From assembly GCF_003330765.1 (NCBI RefSeq), contig NZ_CP024903.1, forward strand, positions 310,001 to 374,000: 64,000 nt of DNA, read 5' to 3'. Shown here piece after piece: positions 45,169-56,300 of the stretch. The notes under the pieces were generated by a model. The model was not told where the DNA came from and made no database searches. It saw nothing but the letters and a program-made list of their open reading frames with translations. The stretch is from Burkholderia pyrrocinia. GTDB lineage: Bacteria; Pseudomonadota; Gammaproteobacteria; Burkholderiales; Burkholderiaceae. Both the position numbers and the translations under genes were made by a program. The first letter of the stretch is position 1. Each line of letters starts with the position of its first letter.

Positions 45169-46098
45169 ATGAAGCCCGAGCTGCTGGTCCTCATCGCATT
45201 GCGCGGCGACGCGCATCGCAAGATCGCCGCGTCGTTCGACGTGCGCTATGCCCCGACTCCCGAAGAGCGCGAACGCGCGATCGCCGAATACGGCGGCGCG
45301 ATTCGCGCGGTGCTGACCAACGGCAGCATGGGTCTCGCCGCCGCCGAGATCGACCGGCTTCCGCAACTCGCGTTCGTCAGCGCGCTCGGCGCCGGCTACG
45401 AGCATATCGATGTCGCGCATGCAAAGGCACGCGGCATCACGGTCGTCACGGGTGCGGGCACCAACGACGATTGCGTCGCCGACCACGCGTTTGCGCTGCT
45501 GCTCGCGGCGGTGCGCGGCGTCGTGCGGCTCGATGCGAAAACCCGCGCGGGCGTGTGGCGCGACGGGCTGCCGATGCCGCCGAACGTGTCGGGCAAGAAG
45601 CTCGGCATCGTCGGGCTCGGCAAGATCGGCGAGAAGTGCGCGCGCCGCGCGGCCGGCTTCGACATCGAGATCGGTTATCACAACCGGTCGCCGAAGCCGG
45701 TTCCCTATCGCTATTTCGACCGGCTCGACGCGCTTGCGCAGTGGGCCGATTTCCTGATCGTCGCGACGCCGGGCGGCGCGGGCACGCGGCACCTGATCGA
45801 CCAGGCGGTGCTCGATGCGCTCGGCCCCGGCGGTTTTCTCGTCAACGTATCGCGCGGCAGCGTTGTCGATACCGCTGCTTTGGCGGACGCGTTGCGCGAA
45901 GGGCGCATCGCGGGCGCGGGGCTCGATGTGTATGAAGGCGAACCGGAGCCGCCGCGCGCGCTGACGGATCTCGACAGCGTCGTGCTGACGCCGCACATGG
46001 GCGGCTGGTCGCCGGAGGCGCTCGATCGCTCGGTGCAGCAGTTTCTCGACAACGCGGCGCGGCATTTCGCGGGGCAACCGGTGCTGACGCCTGTTTAA
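45169..46098 (+). CDS. D-isomer 2-hydroxyacid dehydrogenase
   Basis: The 309-residue product has the NAD(P)-binding loop LGIVGLGKIGEKCARRA (about 145-161), a second strand HNRSPKPV, and catalytic residues Arg (VSRGSVVD), Glu (YEGEPEPP) and His (LTPHMGGW). Hydroxypyruvate/glyoxylate reductase (GhrB-like) activity is the usual outcome for this subfamily, and a basic residue pair after the second strand favours NADPH. ATG 45169 is taken; the extension from 45118 has no family similarity. It diverges from yehZ and ends before a strong terminator shared with the convergent CocE-type gene. Confidence 0.87.
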   Translation: MKPELLVLIALRGDAHRKIAASFDVRYAPTPEERERAIAEYGGAIRAVLTNGSMGLAAAEIDRLPQLAFVSALGAGYEHIDVAHAKARGITVVTGAGTNDDCVADHAFALLLAAVRGVVRLDAKTRAGVWRDGLPMPPNVSGKKLGIVGLGKIGEKCARRAAGFDIEIGYHNRSPKPVPYRYFDRLDALAQWADFLIVATPGGAGTRHLIDQAVLDALGPGGFLVNVSRGSVVDTAALADALREGRIAGAGLDVYEGEPEPPRALTDLDSVVLTPHMGGWSPEALDRSVQQFLDNAARHFAGQPVLTPV

Positions 46099-46135
46099 CG
46101 CACGTTTGAATCAGGTTTCGCGGCGATCAAGCGGT

Positions 46136-46178
46136 GCGGACGGCGACCGACGTCAAGGAGACATCGGTCGCCGTCCGC
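46136..46178. terminator. Bidirectional terminator hairpin
   Basis: GCGGACGGCGACCGA (46136-46150) and TCGGTCGCCGTCCGC (46164-46178) form a perfect 15-bp stem with a 13-base loop between two convergent genes (stops at 46098 and 46199). A short TTT follows on the plus strand. Confidence 0.65.
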
Positions 46179-46198
46179 TTTGATTCACACGCTTGCGC

Positions 46199-48157
46199 TC
46201 ACGACGAAACCAGCGGCACCGTGACCGACGTGCCGGCCGGATCGAGCGTCAGCCCGGTGCCGGGCGTCGGCCGCAAGGTTGCCTCGTTGTCGCTCGACAG
46301 AACGACGAGGCTCAGCCGGTGGCCGGCTTCCAGCTTGTAGTCGCGCGGCATGAACGTCAGCTTCAGGTCGTACGGCATCCCGGGCAGCACGGGTTCCGTC
46401 AGCCAGTCCGACAACCGGTTGCGCGGGTCGGTCCACGCGCGCGTGACGATCGTGGCCGTGCCGTCCGGCGCGCGATCGACGAGCAACGCTGTCACGTTGG
46501 CCACCGCCGTGAAGGTCAGCCTGACGCGTGCGGTCGCGGCGCCGGACAGGCGCGTCGCGGCCGTGAGCGGCGCGGTTTCGAAACGGCTGCGATTTTCGCC
46601 GGTCGGCGCGTTCGCCAGCGTGAGCGCGGTAATGCGCGCATCGTCGGTGAAGCGGGCGAGCGGGCCGCCGGTCGGCATCCGCAGCAGCGTGCCGGTGCCC
46701 GCGCCGTCGCCGCCCGCGAAATACGTGACCGCTGCGGTGTGGCGTGCGGCCCAGTCGGCTTCCTTCAGCAGCGTGCCGTCCGCCTGCTCGATCACCGCGC
46801 GCGGATCGCGCTCGACGCCGTTGTCGAAGCCGATCAGGTAGCGCGTGAACCAGCGGTTCACCTCCGCGGTCCACGCATCGGCCATCGCCGGCACGCGGGT
46901 CGGGTCGGTGTGCTTCAGGCGGTGCAGCCACAGCTGGGTCGGCACGCCCTGGCGCCGCATCGCGAGATACCACGACGTCGACTGGTCGACGCGCACGTTG
47001 TCGTCGGTCAGCCCCTGCGCGACGAGCGCCGGCGCGACCGCGAACGCGGTCGGGATGTTGCGCGCGGCCCAGAACGGCGAATAGTCGCCAGTCTTGCGAT
47101 CCTCCTGCTGCAGCGCTTCGTCGATCAGGTGCGTGCAGCGCTCCGGGCGCGCGTTCGTCAGCAGCGCCTTGATGTACACGTCGACGTCCTCGCCCTGATA
47201 GCCTTCCGGCGCGCGCACCAGCCCGCCGGAGCGGTAGTAGCCGTACATGTTCGACAGCCCGGCGACCGGCACGATCGCGTCGAGCCCGCGCGTGCGCAGG
47301 CTTGCCACCATCTTCGGCAGCGTGCCGTCGTACGACACGCCGTACATGCCGACGTGGCCCGTCGACCAGTTCGCGACGACCGTCTTGCCGTTCGCGTCCT
47401 TCGCGGTCGCGTCGCGGCCGAGCCAGCGGATCACCGACGCCATCGCGACCGATTCGTCGCGCGTCAGGATCGTCGGGCAGCCGTCCGAGCCGGCGGTGCC
47501 GAGCGAATCCGCATAGACGATCGTGAAGCCGCGCGGCACGAAGTAGCTTTCGATCCACGAGCGGCCGGCGGCGGCCGCTTCGACCTGTTGCAGCATCCGC
47601 GTCTGCGGTGCGGCGGCCATGATGCGCGCTGACGTCGATGCGGCCGCGGATGCGGATGCGTTGGCGGCCGGATGCGGCGTGCCGTCGAGCTCGACGTCGA
47701 CGTTGTGGTCGGGGCTGTCGGCGAGCCCCGCGTAGTACGGGCTCGCGAGCACGATGACGGGCGTGCGCGCGCCGTTCGCGGTTTCGGCCGGGCGCACGAT
47801 GCGCACGTGGATGCGGTCGCGTGTGCCGTCGCCGTCGGAATCGACCGGCGTGTCGACCCACGCGTTTTCCTCGATCGTGCCGCCCGACAGCGACGGCTGC
47901 ACCTGGCCGTTCGCGATCACGGGCCGGTAGCGCCCGCCGCTGGCCGGATTGGCGTACGGGACGCCGGACGGCGAAAAGCGTGACGCCAGCGACTGCGTAC
48001 CGGCCGCCGATGCGGCGGCCCCCTCCTGTTGGCCCTGCGCGAGCGCAGATGCGCCGGCCACGCTGCCGCCGTCGTCGCCGCCGCAGGCGGCGAGCGTCGT
48101 GGCCGCAACGAGCGCGGGAAGCCATGCGCGCCGCGATCCGGTTCGATGAATGTTCAT
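46199..48157 (-). CDS. CocE/NonD family hydrolase lipoprotein (X-Pro dipeptidyl-peptidase type)
   Basis: The 652-residue product carries an N-terminal lipobox: TTLAAC with the modified cysteine at residue 25, followed by GGDDGG. The alpha/beta-hydrolase core has the nucleophile Ser275 in GVSYDG, as in peptidase S15 and cocaine esterase. A C-terminal jelly-roll-like X-Pro domain (about 480-650) is also present. It should be a lipid-anchored envelope esterase or peptidase. The longer frame upstream is rejected since ATG 48157 begins an ideal lipoprotein signal. A consensus-like promoter lies about 440 bases upstream, implying a long leader. Confidence 0.85.
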   Translation of the reverse strand: MNIHRTGSRRAWLPALVAATTLAACGGDDGGSVAGASALAQGQQEGAAASAAGTQSLASRFSPSGVPYANPASGGRYRPVIANGQVQPSLSGGTIEENAWVDTPVDSDGDGTRDRIHVRIVRPAETANGARTPVIVLASPYYAGLADSPDHNVDVELDGTPHPAANASASAAASTSARIMAAAPQTRMLQQVEAAAAGRSWIESYFVPRGFTIVYADSLGTAGSDGCPTILTRDESVAMASVIRWLGRDATAKDANGKTVVANWSTGHVGMYGVSYDGTLPKMVASLRTRGLDAIVPVAGLSNMYGYYRSGGLVRAPEGYQGEDVDVYIKALLTNARPERCTHLIDEALQQEDRKTGDYSPFWAARNIPTAFAVAPALVAQGLTDDNVRVDQSTSWYLAMRRQGVPTQLWLHRLKHTDPTRVPAMADAWTAEVNRWFTRYLIGFDNGVERDPRAVIEQADGTLLKEADWAARHTAAVTYFAGGDGAGTGTLLRMPTGGPLARFTDDARITALTLANAPTGENRSRFETAPLTAATRLSGAATARVRLTFTAVANVTALLVDRAPDGTATIVTRAWTDPRNRLSDWLTEPVLPGMPYDLKLTFMPRDYKLEAGHRLSLVVLSSDNEATLRPTPGTGLTLDPAGTSVTVPLVSS

Positions 48158-48746
48158 TGCAGACCTCTTGTTGTGATTGTCCGGAACCGGCCGATCCGCG
48201 ATATGCCCCCTGCGGCCCGGCCGGGTGCTGCATCGGATGAAGCGGAACTGCACCTTCGAAAGCGCCGGGCGAACCGCCCGGGTGTCACGGCCGGTGTTGA
48301 CGCGCGTCACGCGGCGCGCAACCCGGCGAGCGGGGCGATGGCATCGCCCCGCTCGAAAATCGTCAACGCAGCGGCCGGTTCGGGTTGTGCGGTGGACGCG
48401 ACACCAACGGTACGCTTCGAATGCAGGAGTGCGAATCAAATGCGGGTATGCCCGACCTTCCTTCAAGTTTCGGATGAAACGGAACGGCACGATGCGATGA
48501 GGCGGGGATGTTGCGAACGGCGGTGCTGCAACGGCAGGAAAGCGCGACGCGTGTCGGCATGGCTTGCCGGATTTCTTTCCGGAAGCTTGCGCAAAACTTA
48601 TCTCAGTGAAATCTCCGTGTCAAACTTTTTTAGTTTTGGTCAAACAAAGTTTCGACGTGCGCGCGGCATGCGGCCGCCAATCCGTGAGGGCAGAAGACCG
48701 TCGGCACGCGCGCGGAACTCGGCAACGCCGGCGCCAGACGCTGCGC
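48158..48746. other. Long intergenic region upstream of CocE-type gene
   Basis: These 589 bases hold no credible gene; open frames on either strand are Arg-rich shadows. The right part (about 48590-48660) is distinctly A/T-rich and contains a near-consensus minus-strand promoter described separately. The leader between that promoter and the CocE-type start is about 430 bases, and could hide regulation or a small RNA; I see no terminator-like hairpin with a T run. Confidence 0.55.
48595..48623 (-). promoter_or_regulatory. Near-consensus sigma-70 promoter facing the CocE-type gene
   Basis: On the minus strand a perfect TTGACA (48623-48618) is followed after 17 bases by TAAGTT (48600-48595). 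Transcription would start near 48588, giving a leader of about 430 bases before ATG 48157. Confidence 0.55.
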
Positions 48747-50000
48747 CTATTCGTCGCGCAGCGCTTCGGCCGGCCGCACTCGCGCGGCGCGCCAGCTCGG
48801 GTAGAGCGTCGCGACGCACGACATCAGGAACGCGGCCGTGGCGATCTCGATCACGTCGATCGCCGCGAGCTTCGACGGCAGCGAACTGAGGAAATACACG
48901 GACGGCGTCAGGAAGCGGATGCCGAGCAACTGCTCGATGGCCGGCAGCACCCACGGGATGCTCACCGCGATCGCGCAGCCGAGCGCGACGCCCGCCACCG
49001 TGCCGGCGAGGCCGATCGTCATCCCCTGGATCGCGAAGATCTTCGTGATCGACCCGGGCGGCGCGCCGAGCGTGCGCAGGATCGCGATGTCGCCTTGCTT
49101 CTGCGTGACGGTCATCACGAGCGACGACACCAGATTGAACGCGGCGACCGCGACGATCAGCATCAGGATCAGCGACAGCATGCGTTTTTGCAGCCGCTCG
49201 GCTTCGAACCAGGTGCGGTTCTGCCGCGTCCAGTCGCGGATATAGAGGTTGCCCGACAGCGAGCGGGACAGCGCCAGCGCGATTTCCGGCGCGCGCTGCA
49301 GATCGTCGAGGCGCAGCCGGATGCCGGTCGGCGCGGGCACGTTGAACAGCTTCTGCGCGTCGCGGATGTGGATGTACGCGAGCGCGCTGTCGTACTGATA
49401 GTGGCCCGACTCGAACGTGCCGACCACGTTGAACTGACGGAATTGCGGCAGCGCGCTGCCGATGCGCGCGGTGTTGCCGGGCGCGAAGAACGTGATGCGG
49501 TCGCCGATCTTCACGTGCAGCGCGTCGGCCAGCGCGGCGCCGAGCACGATGCCCATCTCGCCCGGCACTAGCGCGTCGAGGCGCCCGGTCTTCAGCTTGC
49601 GCGCGATCTCGGACACGCGCGGCTCGAGCACGGGATCGATGCCGCGCAGCGCGACGCCCGTCACGCTGCCCGCGTTCGTCAGCAGCGCCTGCGCATCGAC
49701 ATAGGGCGCGACGGCGCGCACCGCCGGGTTCTGCAGCGATTCGTGCGCGGTGAGCCGCCAGTCGGGCATCGCGCCGGACGGCGAGAAGATTTCCACATGC
49801 GCGAGCACCGACAGCATCCGGTCGCGCACCTCGGTGCGAAAACCGTTCATCACCGACAGCACGACGATCAGCGCGGCGACGCCGAGCGCGATGCCGGCCA
49901 TCGCGGCGCCGGCAATGAACGACACGAAGCCGTCGCCGGCCGAGCGCCGGCCGCCGCGCGCGTAGCGCAGCCCGATCTGCCATTCGAACGGGAGTTTCAA
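48747..50000 (-). CDS. lolC: LolC/LolE-family lipoprotein-releasing or MacB-like permease
   Basis: The 417-residue product has the LolC/E architecture. An N-terminal helix (about 24-50; FIAGAAMAGIALGVAALIVVLSVMNGF in part) is followed by a large periplasmic domain (about 50-265) and three C-terminal helices. The end WRAARVRPAEALRDE is typical. The best start is TTG at 50000, since AAAGGA lies six bases before it and KLPFEWQIGLRYARGG is the family N-terminus; GTG at 50030 is less likely. LolCDE extracts lipoproteins from the inner membrane. The partner ATPase LolD is not adjacent, so this is either an orphan second copy or one supplied with LolD from elsewhere. Confidence 0.82.
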   Translation of the reverse strand: MKLPFEWQIGLRYARGGRRSAGDGFVSFIAGAAMAGIALGVAALIVVLSVMNGFRTEVRDRMLSVLAHVEIFSPSGAMPDWRLTAHESLQNPAVRAVAPYVDAQALLTNAGSVTGVALRGIDPVLEPRVSEIARKLKTGRLDALVPGEMGIVLGAALADALHVKIGDRITFFAPGNTARIGSALPQFRQFNVVGTFESGHYQYDSALAYIHIRDAQKLFNVPAPTGIRLRLDDLQRAPEIALALSRSLSGNLYIRDWTRQNRTWFEAERLQKRMLSLILMLIVAVAAFNLVSSLVMTVTQKQGDIAILRTLGAPPGSITKIFAIQGMTIGLAGTVAGVALGCAIAVSIPWVLPAIEQLLGIRFLTPSVYFLSSLPSKLAAIDVIEIATAAFLMSCVATLYPSWRAARVRPAEALRDE

Positions 50001-50300
50001 GCGATTTCCTTTCAATTCGATACGAACCACGTCGAGCCGCGCATTCTAGCGATTCCGGCGGGACCGCGTGCGGAGGTCGGGCGGCGGGCGGAACGCCGCC
50101 CGACCGGCCGGTCATCGGCCAGCGTTGCGCGCCCGCACACCGATATTTCCATCGTTTCGGCTCTGGCTGATAATGGCGCCCAGCATCCGGTCGAACATAC
50201 CAAGCATTCACGGCGCAACCGGGCCGCGCCGTCACAGACCCATAACAATTCGGGGAGCGTTGCCGCATCGGGCAGCATGTCCTTGACAAGGAAATAACAA

Positions 50301-53300
50301 ATGGATTTGCTGCGCTTCCTGCTGCTCCTGCCGATTCGCGCGGCGGGCTTCGTCTGGCGCCTGCTCGGCCGCGTGCTGCGGCCGCTGGTCGGCGACGTGT
50401 CGTGGACGGCGCCCGCGTGGGCGGGCGTCACCACAGCGGCGGTGCGCCGCCGCCCGTGGCATGCCGGCGGCATCGTGCTGCTCGCGGCCGCGCTCGGGTA
50501 CGGCTGGCACTGGTACAAGCACCGGCCGAAGCCGCCGGAGCCCGAGACCGTCAGCTTCACCGTGAAGGCGCCCGCCGTCACGACCTACGAGGTCGACGAC
50601 AGCGGCAAGCCGAAGATCACCGTGCATCCGCTCGAACTGGCGTTCTCGCGCTCGGCCGCGCCGATCGAACTCGTCGGCAAGCCCGCCGAGAAGGGCATCG
50701 AGATGACGCCCGCGCTGAAGGGCGCGTGGCAGTGGGCCGACGACAAGACGCTGCGCTTCACGCCGGCGGCCGACTGGCCGGTCGGCGCGCACGTCGAGGT
50801 GCACTTCGCCGTGCACCAGGCGTTCGCGCCGCAGGTGGTGATGGCCGACGATCATCTCGCGTTCGACGTGCCGGCGTTCACCGCGCAGTCGGGCAGCAAC
50901 GAGTTCTATCAGAACCCCGACAATCCGGCGGAGAAGCAGGCGCTGCTGCAGCTCCGCTTCAACTATCCGGTCGATCCGGCCGAGTTCGAGAAGCGCATCG
51001 GCCTCGTGCTGGTCGGCCGCGACGGCAAGACCGTGTCGCCGCTGCGCTACACGGTCAACTACGACAAGACGAAACTGAGCGCGTGGGTCTACTCGCAGCC
51101 GCTCGAGATTCCGAAGGATCCGCTGTCGGTGCGGCTCGACGTCGACAAGGGCGTGCGCAGTTCGCGCGGCGGCGACGGCACGAAGGACGTGCTGCACGCG
51201 TCGGTCGCCGTGCCGGGCCTGTACAGCCTGTCGATCGACAACGTCGCGCCGACGCTCGTCGACAACGCGCGCTACGAGCCCGAGCAGGTGCTCGTCGCGG
51301 AAACGTCCGACGGCGTACGCAGCGCCGATCTCGCCGCGCGCGCGAAGGCGTGGGTGCTGCCGAAGCGCAAGCCGGGCGTCGATCAGTCGGACGACGATCC
51401 GCCGTACGAATGGAACGTGGCCGACATCAGCGATGCGGTGCTGAAGCAGTCGAAGCCGCTGCCGCTCCAAGCGATCCCGACCGAGGACGATTTCGCGACG
51501 CTGCAGAGCTTCAAGTATCACGCGACGCCGGGCGAGCGCGTTGTCGTGCGTTTCGACGACGGGCTGAAATCGGTCGGCGGGTACTTGCTCGGCAAGGCCG
51601 TCACGACCGCGTTCACGGTGCCCGATTATCCGAAGCTGCTGCGCTTCATGGCCGACGGCTCGCTGCTGTCGATGAGCGGCAGCAAGCGGCTGTCGGTCGT
51701 GTCGCGCAACCTGCCGGGGATGAAGGTCGAGATCGGCCGCGTGCGGCCCGACCAGCTCCAGCATCTCGTCAGCTTCAACAACGGCACGTACGCGCGCCCC
51801 GAGCTGTCGTATTCGTTCAGCGAGGATCACATCGTCGAGCGCTTTGTGCAGACGCGCGCGTTCCCGGCCGGCGACCCCGGCAAGGCGCACTATGAAGGCA
51901 TCGATCTCGGCCAGTATCTGAAGGACGGCAAGCGCGGCGTGTTCCTGCTGCACCTGTCGAAGTACGATCCTGCCGCCGAGAAGAAGAAAGCCGACGACGC
52001 GAAGGACGGCGATGCATCGTCCGACGGCGGCAGCCAGGATCAGTCCGACAACGCCGATTCGGGCGACAACAACGGCAACGGCGACGACAGCGACAATGCG
52101 CTCGGCGACACGCGCCTGATCGTCGTGACCGATCTCGGGATGCTGGTCAAGCGCGCGCTGGACGGCAGCCAGGACGTATTCATCCAGTCGATCCGCACCG
52201 GCCGCCCGGTTGCGGGCGCAACCGTGTCGGTGCTCGCGGTGAACGGCCAGGCGCTGTTCACGCAGACGACCAGCGCCGACGGCATCGTGCATTTCCCCGC
52301 GTTCAAGGGGCTCGACCGCGAGAAGCGTCCGCAGCTGTATGTCGTGAAGAAGGACACCGACCTGTCGTTCCTGCCGGTGGCCGGCCGCGATCGTCAACTC
52401 GACTTCTCGCGCTTCGACGTCGACGGCGAACGCAATGCGACGGGCCAGGGGCAGCTGTCCGCGTACCTGTTCTCGGATCGCGGCCTGTACCGGCCGGGCG
52501 ACCCGTTCCACATCGGCCTGATCGTGCGCGCGGCGAGCTGGGCGCGCAGCCCGGCCGGCGTGCCGCTACAGGCGGAGATCGTCGACCCGCGCGGGATCAC
52601 CGTCGAGCGCAAGCCGGTGACCGTCGACGCGACGGGCTTCACCGAGCTCGGCTATACGACGGCCGAAACGGCGCCGACCGGCACGTGGACGGTCAACCTC
52701 TACATCGTCAAGGACGGCCAGCCCGGCGCCGAGCCGATCGGCAGCACGACGGTGCAGGTGAAGGAGTTCCTGCCCGACCGGATGAAGGTCGACGCGAAGC
52801 TGTCGCAGCAGGTCGTCGAAGGGTGGGTGAAGCCGAAGGGGCTGAAGGGCATCGTCGATGCGCAGAACCTGTTCGGCACACCGGCCGAGAAGCGCCGCGT
52901 GGCGGCAACGCTGACGCTGCGCCCCGTATGGCCGTCGTTCCGCAGCTGGCAGGGCTATCGCTTCTTCGACGCACGGCGCGCGAAGGAAGGTTATACGACG
53001 ACGCTGCAGGACGGCACGACCGACGACAAGGGGCACGCCGAGTTCGACCTCGATCTCGACAAGTACGCGGACGCGACCTACCAGCTCTACTTCCAGGCGA
53101 AGGCGTATGAAGCGGAAGGCGGGCGCAACGTCGCCGCGAACGCGCAGACGCTCGTGTCGAACAACGACTGGCTCGTCGGCTACAAGTCGGTCGACGATCT
53201 CGGCTATGTGAAGCGCGGCAGCCCGCGCACGGTGCGGCTCGTCGCGATCGATCCGGGCGCGAAGGCGATCGACGTGAAGGACCTGCGCGCACAGCTCGTC

Positions 53301-56300
53301 GAGGAACGCTACGTGTCGGTGCTGACCAAGCAGGATTCCGGCGCATACAAATACGATTCGCGGCTGAAGGAAGTGCCCGTCGACGAGAAGCCGCTGACGA
53401 TTCCGGCGGCCGGGCTCGACTTCACGCTGCGCACCGACAAGCCGGGCAGCTATGCGCTCGTGATCCGCCGCGCGGACGGCACCGCGGTGAACCGGATCGA
53501 GTATTCGGTCGCGGGCGACGCGAACGTCACGCGCTCGCTCGACCGCAACGCCGAGCTGCAGGTGAGCCTCGCGAAGCACGACTACAAGCCGGGCGAGCAG
53601 GTCGAGATCGCGATCCGCGCGCCTTACGCGGGCAGCGGCCTGATCACGATCGAGCGCGACAAGGTGTATGCGCACGCATGGTTCCATGCGGACACGACCA
53701 GCTCGATCCAGCACATCACGGTGCCGGCCGGTTTCGAAGGCAACGGCTACATCAACGTGCAATACATCCGCGATCCGTCGTCGGACGAAATCTTCATGAG
53801 CCCGCTGAGCTACGGCGTCGTGCCGTTCTCGGTGAACCTCGACGCGCGCCGCAACGCGCTGACAGTCGATGCGCCCGCGCTCGTGAAGCCGGGCGACACC
53901 GCCACCTTCACCGTGCATTCGGCGAAGCCCGCGAAGGTCGTCGTGTTCGCGGTCGACGAGGGCATCCTGCAGGTCGCGCGCTACAAGCTCGGCGATCCGC
54001 TGAAGTTCTTCTTCCGCAAGCGGATGCTGGAAGTCGGCACGTCGCAGATTCTCGACCTGATCCTGCCGGACTTCGAGAAGCTGATGGCGATGGCCGCGCC
54101 CGGCGGCGACGCCGACGACGCGATCGGCCGCCAGTTGAACCCGTTCAAGCGCAAGCGCGACAAGCCGGTCGTCTACTGGTCGGGGATCGTCGACGTGAAC
54201 GGCGACACGCGCCTGAGCTACACCGTGCCCGACTATTTCAACGGGAAGCTGCGCGTGATGGCCGTGTCGGTGTCGCCGGACCTGGTCGGCACGTTCGAAG
54301 GCGCGACGACGGTGCGCGGCGACTTCGTGCTGTCGCCGAACGTGCCGACGACACTTGCGCCCGGCGACGAAGCCGACGTCAGCGTGGGCGTCGCGAACAA
54401 CCTGACGGGCGTCGGCAACCAGCCGGTGCCAGTTGCAGTCACGCTGAAGACCGGCCCGCAGTTGCAGGTGATCGGGCCGGCGACGCAGAACGTCGCGCTC
54501 GCGCCGCAACACGAGGGCGTCGCGCTGTTTCGCGTGAAGGCGACCGACACGCTGGGCTCGGGCATGCTGTCGTTCGGCGCGCGCTACGGCGCGAAGGGCG
54601 CGCAGCAGCGCGTCGACGTGTCGGTGCGGCCGGCAGCCGCGTTCCGCACGCAGCTCGACATCGCGCGGCTCGATCCGGGCAAGAAGGCGAGCGTGCCGAA
54701 CCTGCGGCCGATGTACGACGCGTATGCGTCGCGCGACGCGAGCATCTCGACCGCGCCGCTCGTGCTGTCCGAAGGGCTGTCGTCGTATCTGGTCAACTTC
54801 GACCACTACTGCAGCGAGCAGATGGTGAGCGCGTCCGTGCCGCGCGTGTTCGCGTCGAAGTGGCTGTCGGTGCGCGCGCTGACGAGCGCGATGCATGCGC
54901 CCGAAGCCGGCGCCGATGCGGCGAACGCGAGCGCGATCGCGCAGTTCCTCGGCGTGCTGCGCAGCCGGCAGAACGCGCAGGGCGGCTTCGGCCTGTGGAG
55001 CGCGACGCCCGACGCCGATCCGTTCGTGTCCGCGTACGCGATGCACGTGCTGCTCGACGCGCGCGAGCGCGGCATCGCCGTGCCGAAGGACATGTTCGAT
55101 GCGGGCAACGCGTATCTGCAGAAGCTCGCGGCCAACGATTCGCTCGGCTCGCTCGACCTGCTGCGGCAGCGCGCATACGCGGTGTATCTGCTGACGCGCC
55201 AGGGCAACGTGACGACCAACAGCCTCGCGGCCGTGCAGAAGCGGCTGCAGGAGGCCTATCCGAACGACTGGAAGAACGATCTCGCGGCCGCGTGGCTCGC
55301 CGCGTCGTACCAGCTGCTGAAGCAGGACAAGGAGGCGGCCGCGCTGATCGCGGGCCCGCAGGCGCTGCTCGAACGCAAGCGCGCGTCCGACGACGATTAC
55401 ACGACGGGCTACTACATCGATCCGCTGACGCGCGACGCGAGCGTGCTGTACCTGCTCGCGAAGCACTTCCCCGAGCGCGTGCGCAAGCTGTCGCCGCGCG
55501 CGATGGACAACCTCGCCGCGCCGCTCGTCGACAATCGCTACAACACGTTGTCGTCGGCGATGACGATCCTCGCGCTCGATGCGTATGCGGCGTCGAACGC
55601 GGGCCAGCTCGACCAGCTCGCGATCGACGAGGTGCGCGCGGGCGTCGCGCCGAAGGACGTGTCGGCGATCCAGGCGAACCTCGTGCGCTCGGGTACGTGG
55701 GCGGCCGGCGCGTCGCGCGTCGACTTCGTGAACGGCAGCGCGCTGCCCGCGTGGTGGGTCGCGAGCCAGTCGGGCTACGACCGCGGCACGTCGACGAAGG
55801 CGATCAAAAACGGGCTGGAGATCGTGCGCGACTACACCGACACCAACGGCAAGCCGTTCGACAAGATCACGCTCGGCCAGGAGATCGACGTGCACCTGAA
55901 GATCCGCGCGACGGGCTCGGCGAGCGTCGGCAACATCGCGATCGTCGACCTGCTGCCCGGCGGCTTCGACCCGGTGATCGCGCCGCCGCCCGCGACTGAC
56001 GCGCAGGACGGCGACAGCAACGGCGACAGCAACGGCGGCAGTGGCGACGGCGGCGCGTCGGCGCCGGCGGCCGATGCGCCGTGGCGTTCGCCGATCGGCG
56101 TGACGGGATCGACGTGGCAACCGCAGTTCGCGGACGTGCGCGAGGATCGCGTGGTGATCTACGGCACCGCGACGACCGATGTGCGCGAGTTCGTCTACCG
56201 GATCAAGGCGAGCAACGCGGGCCGCTTCGTCGCGCCGCCCGCGTATGGCGAGTCGATGTACGACCGACGCGTGCAGGCGCAGGCGCCCGGTGGCACGACG

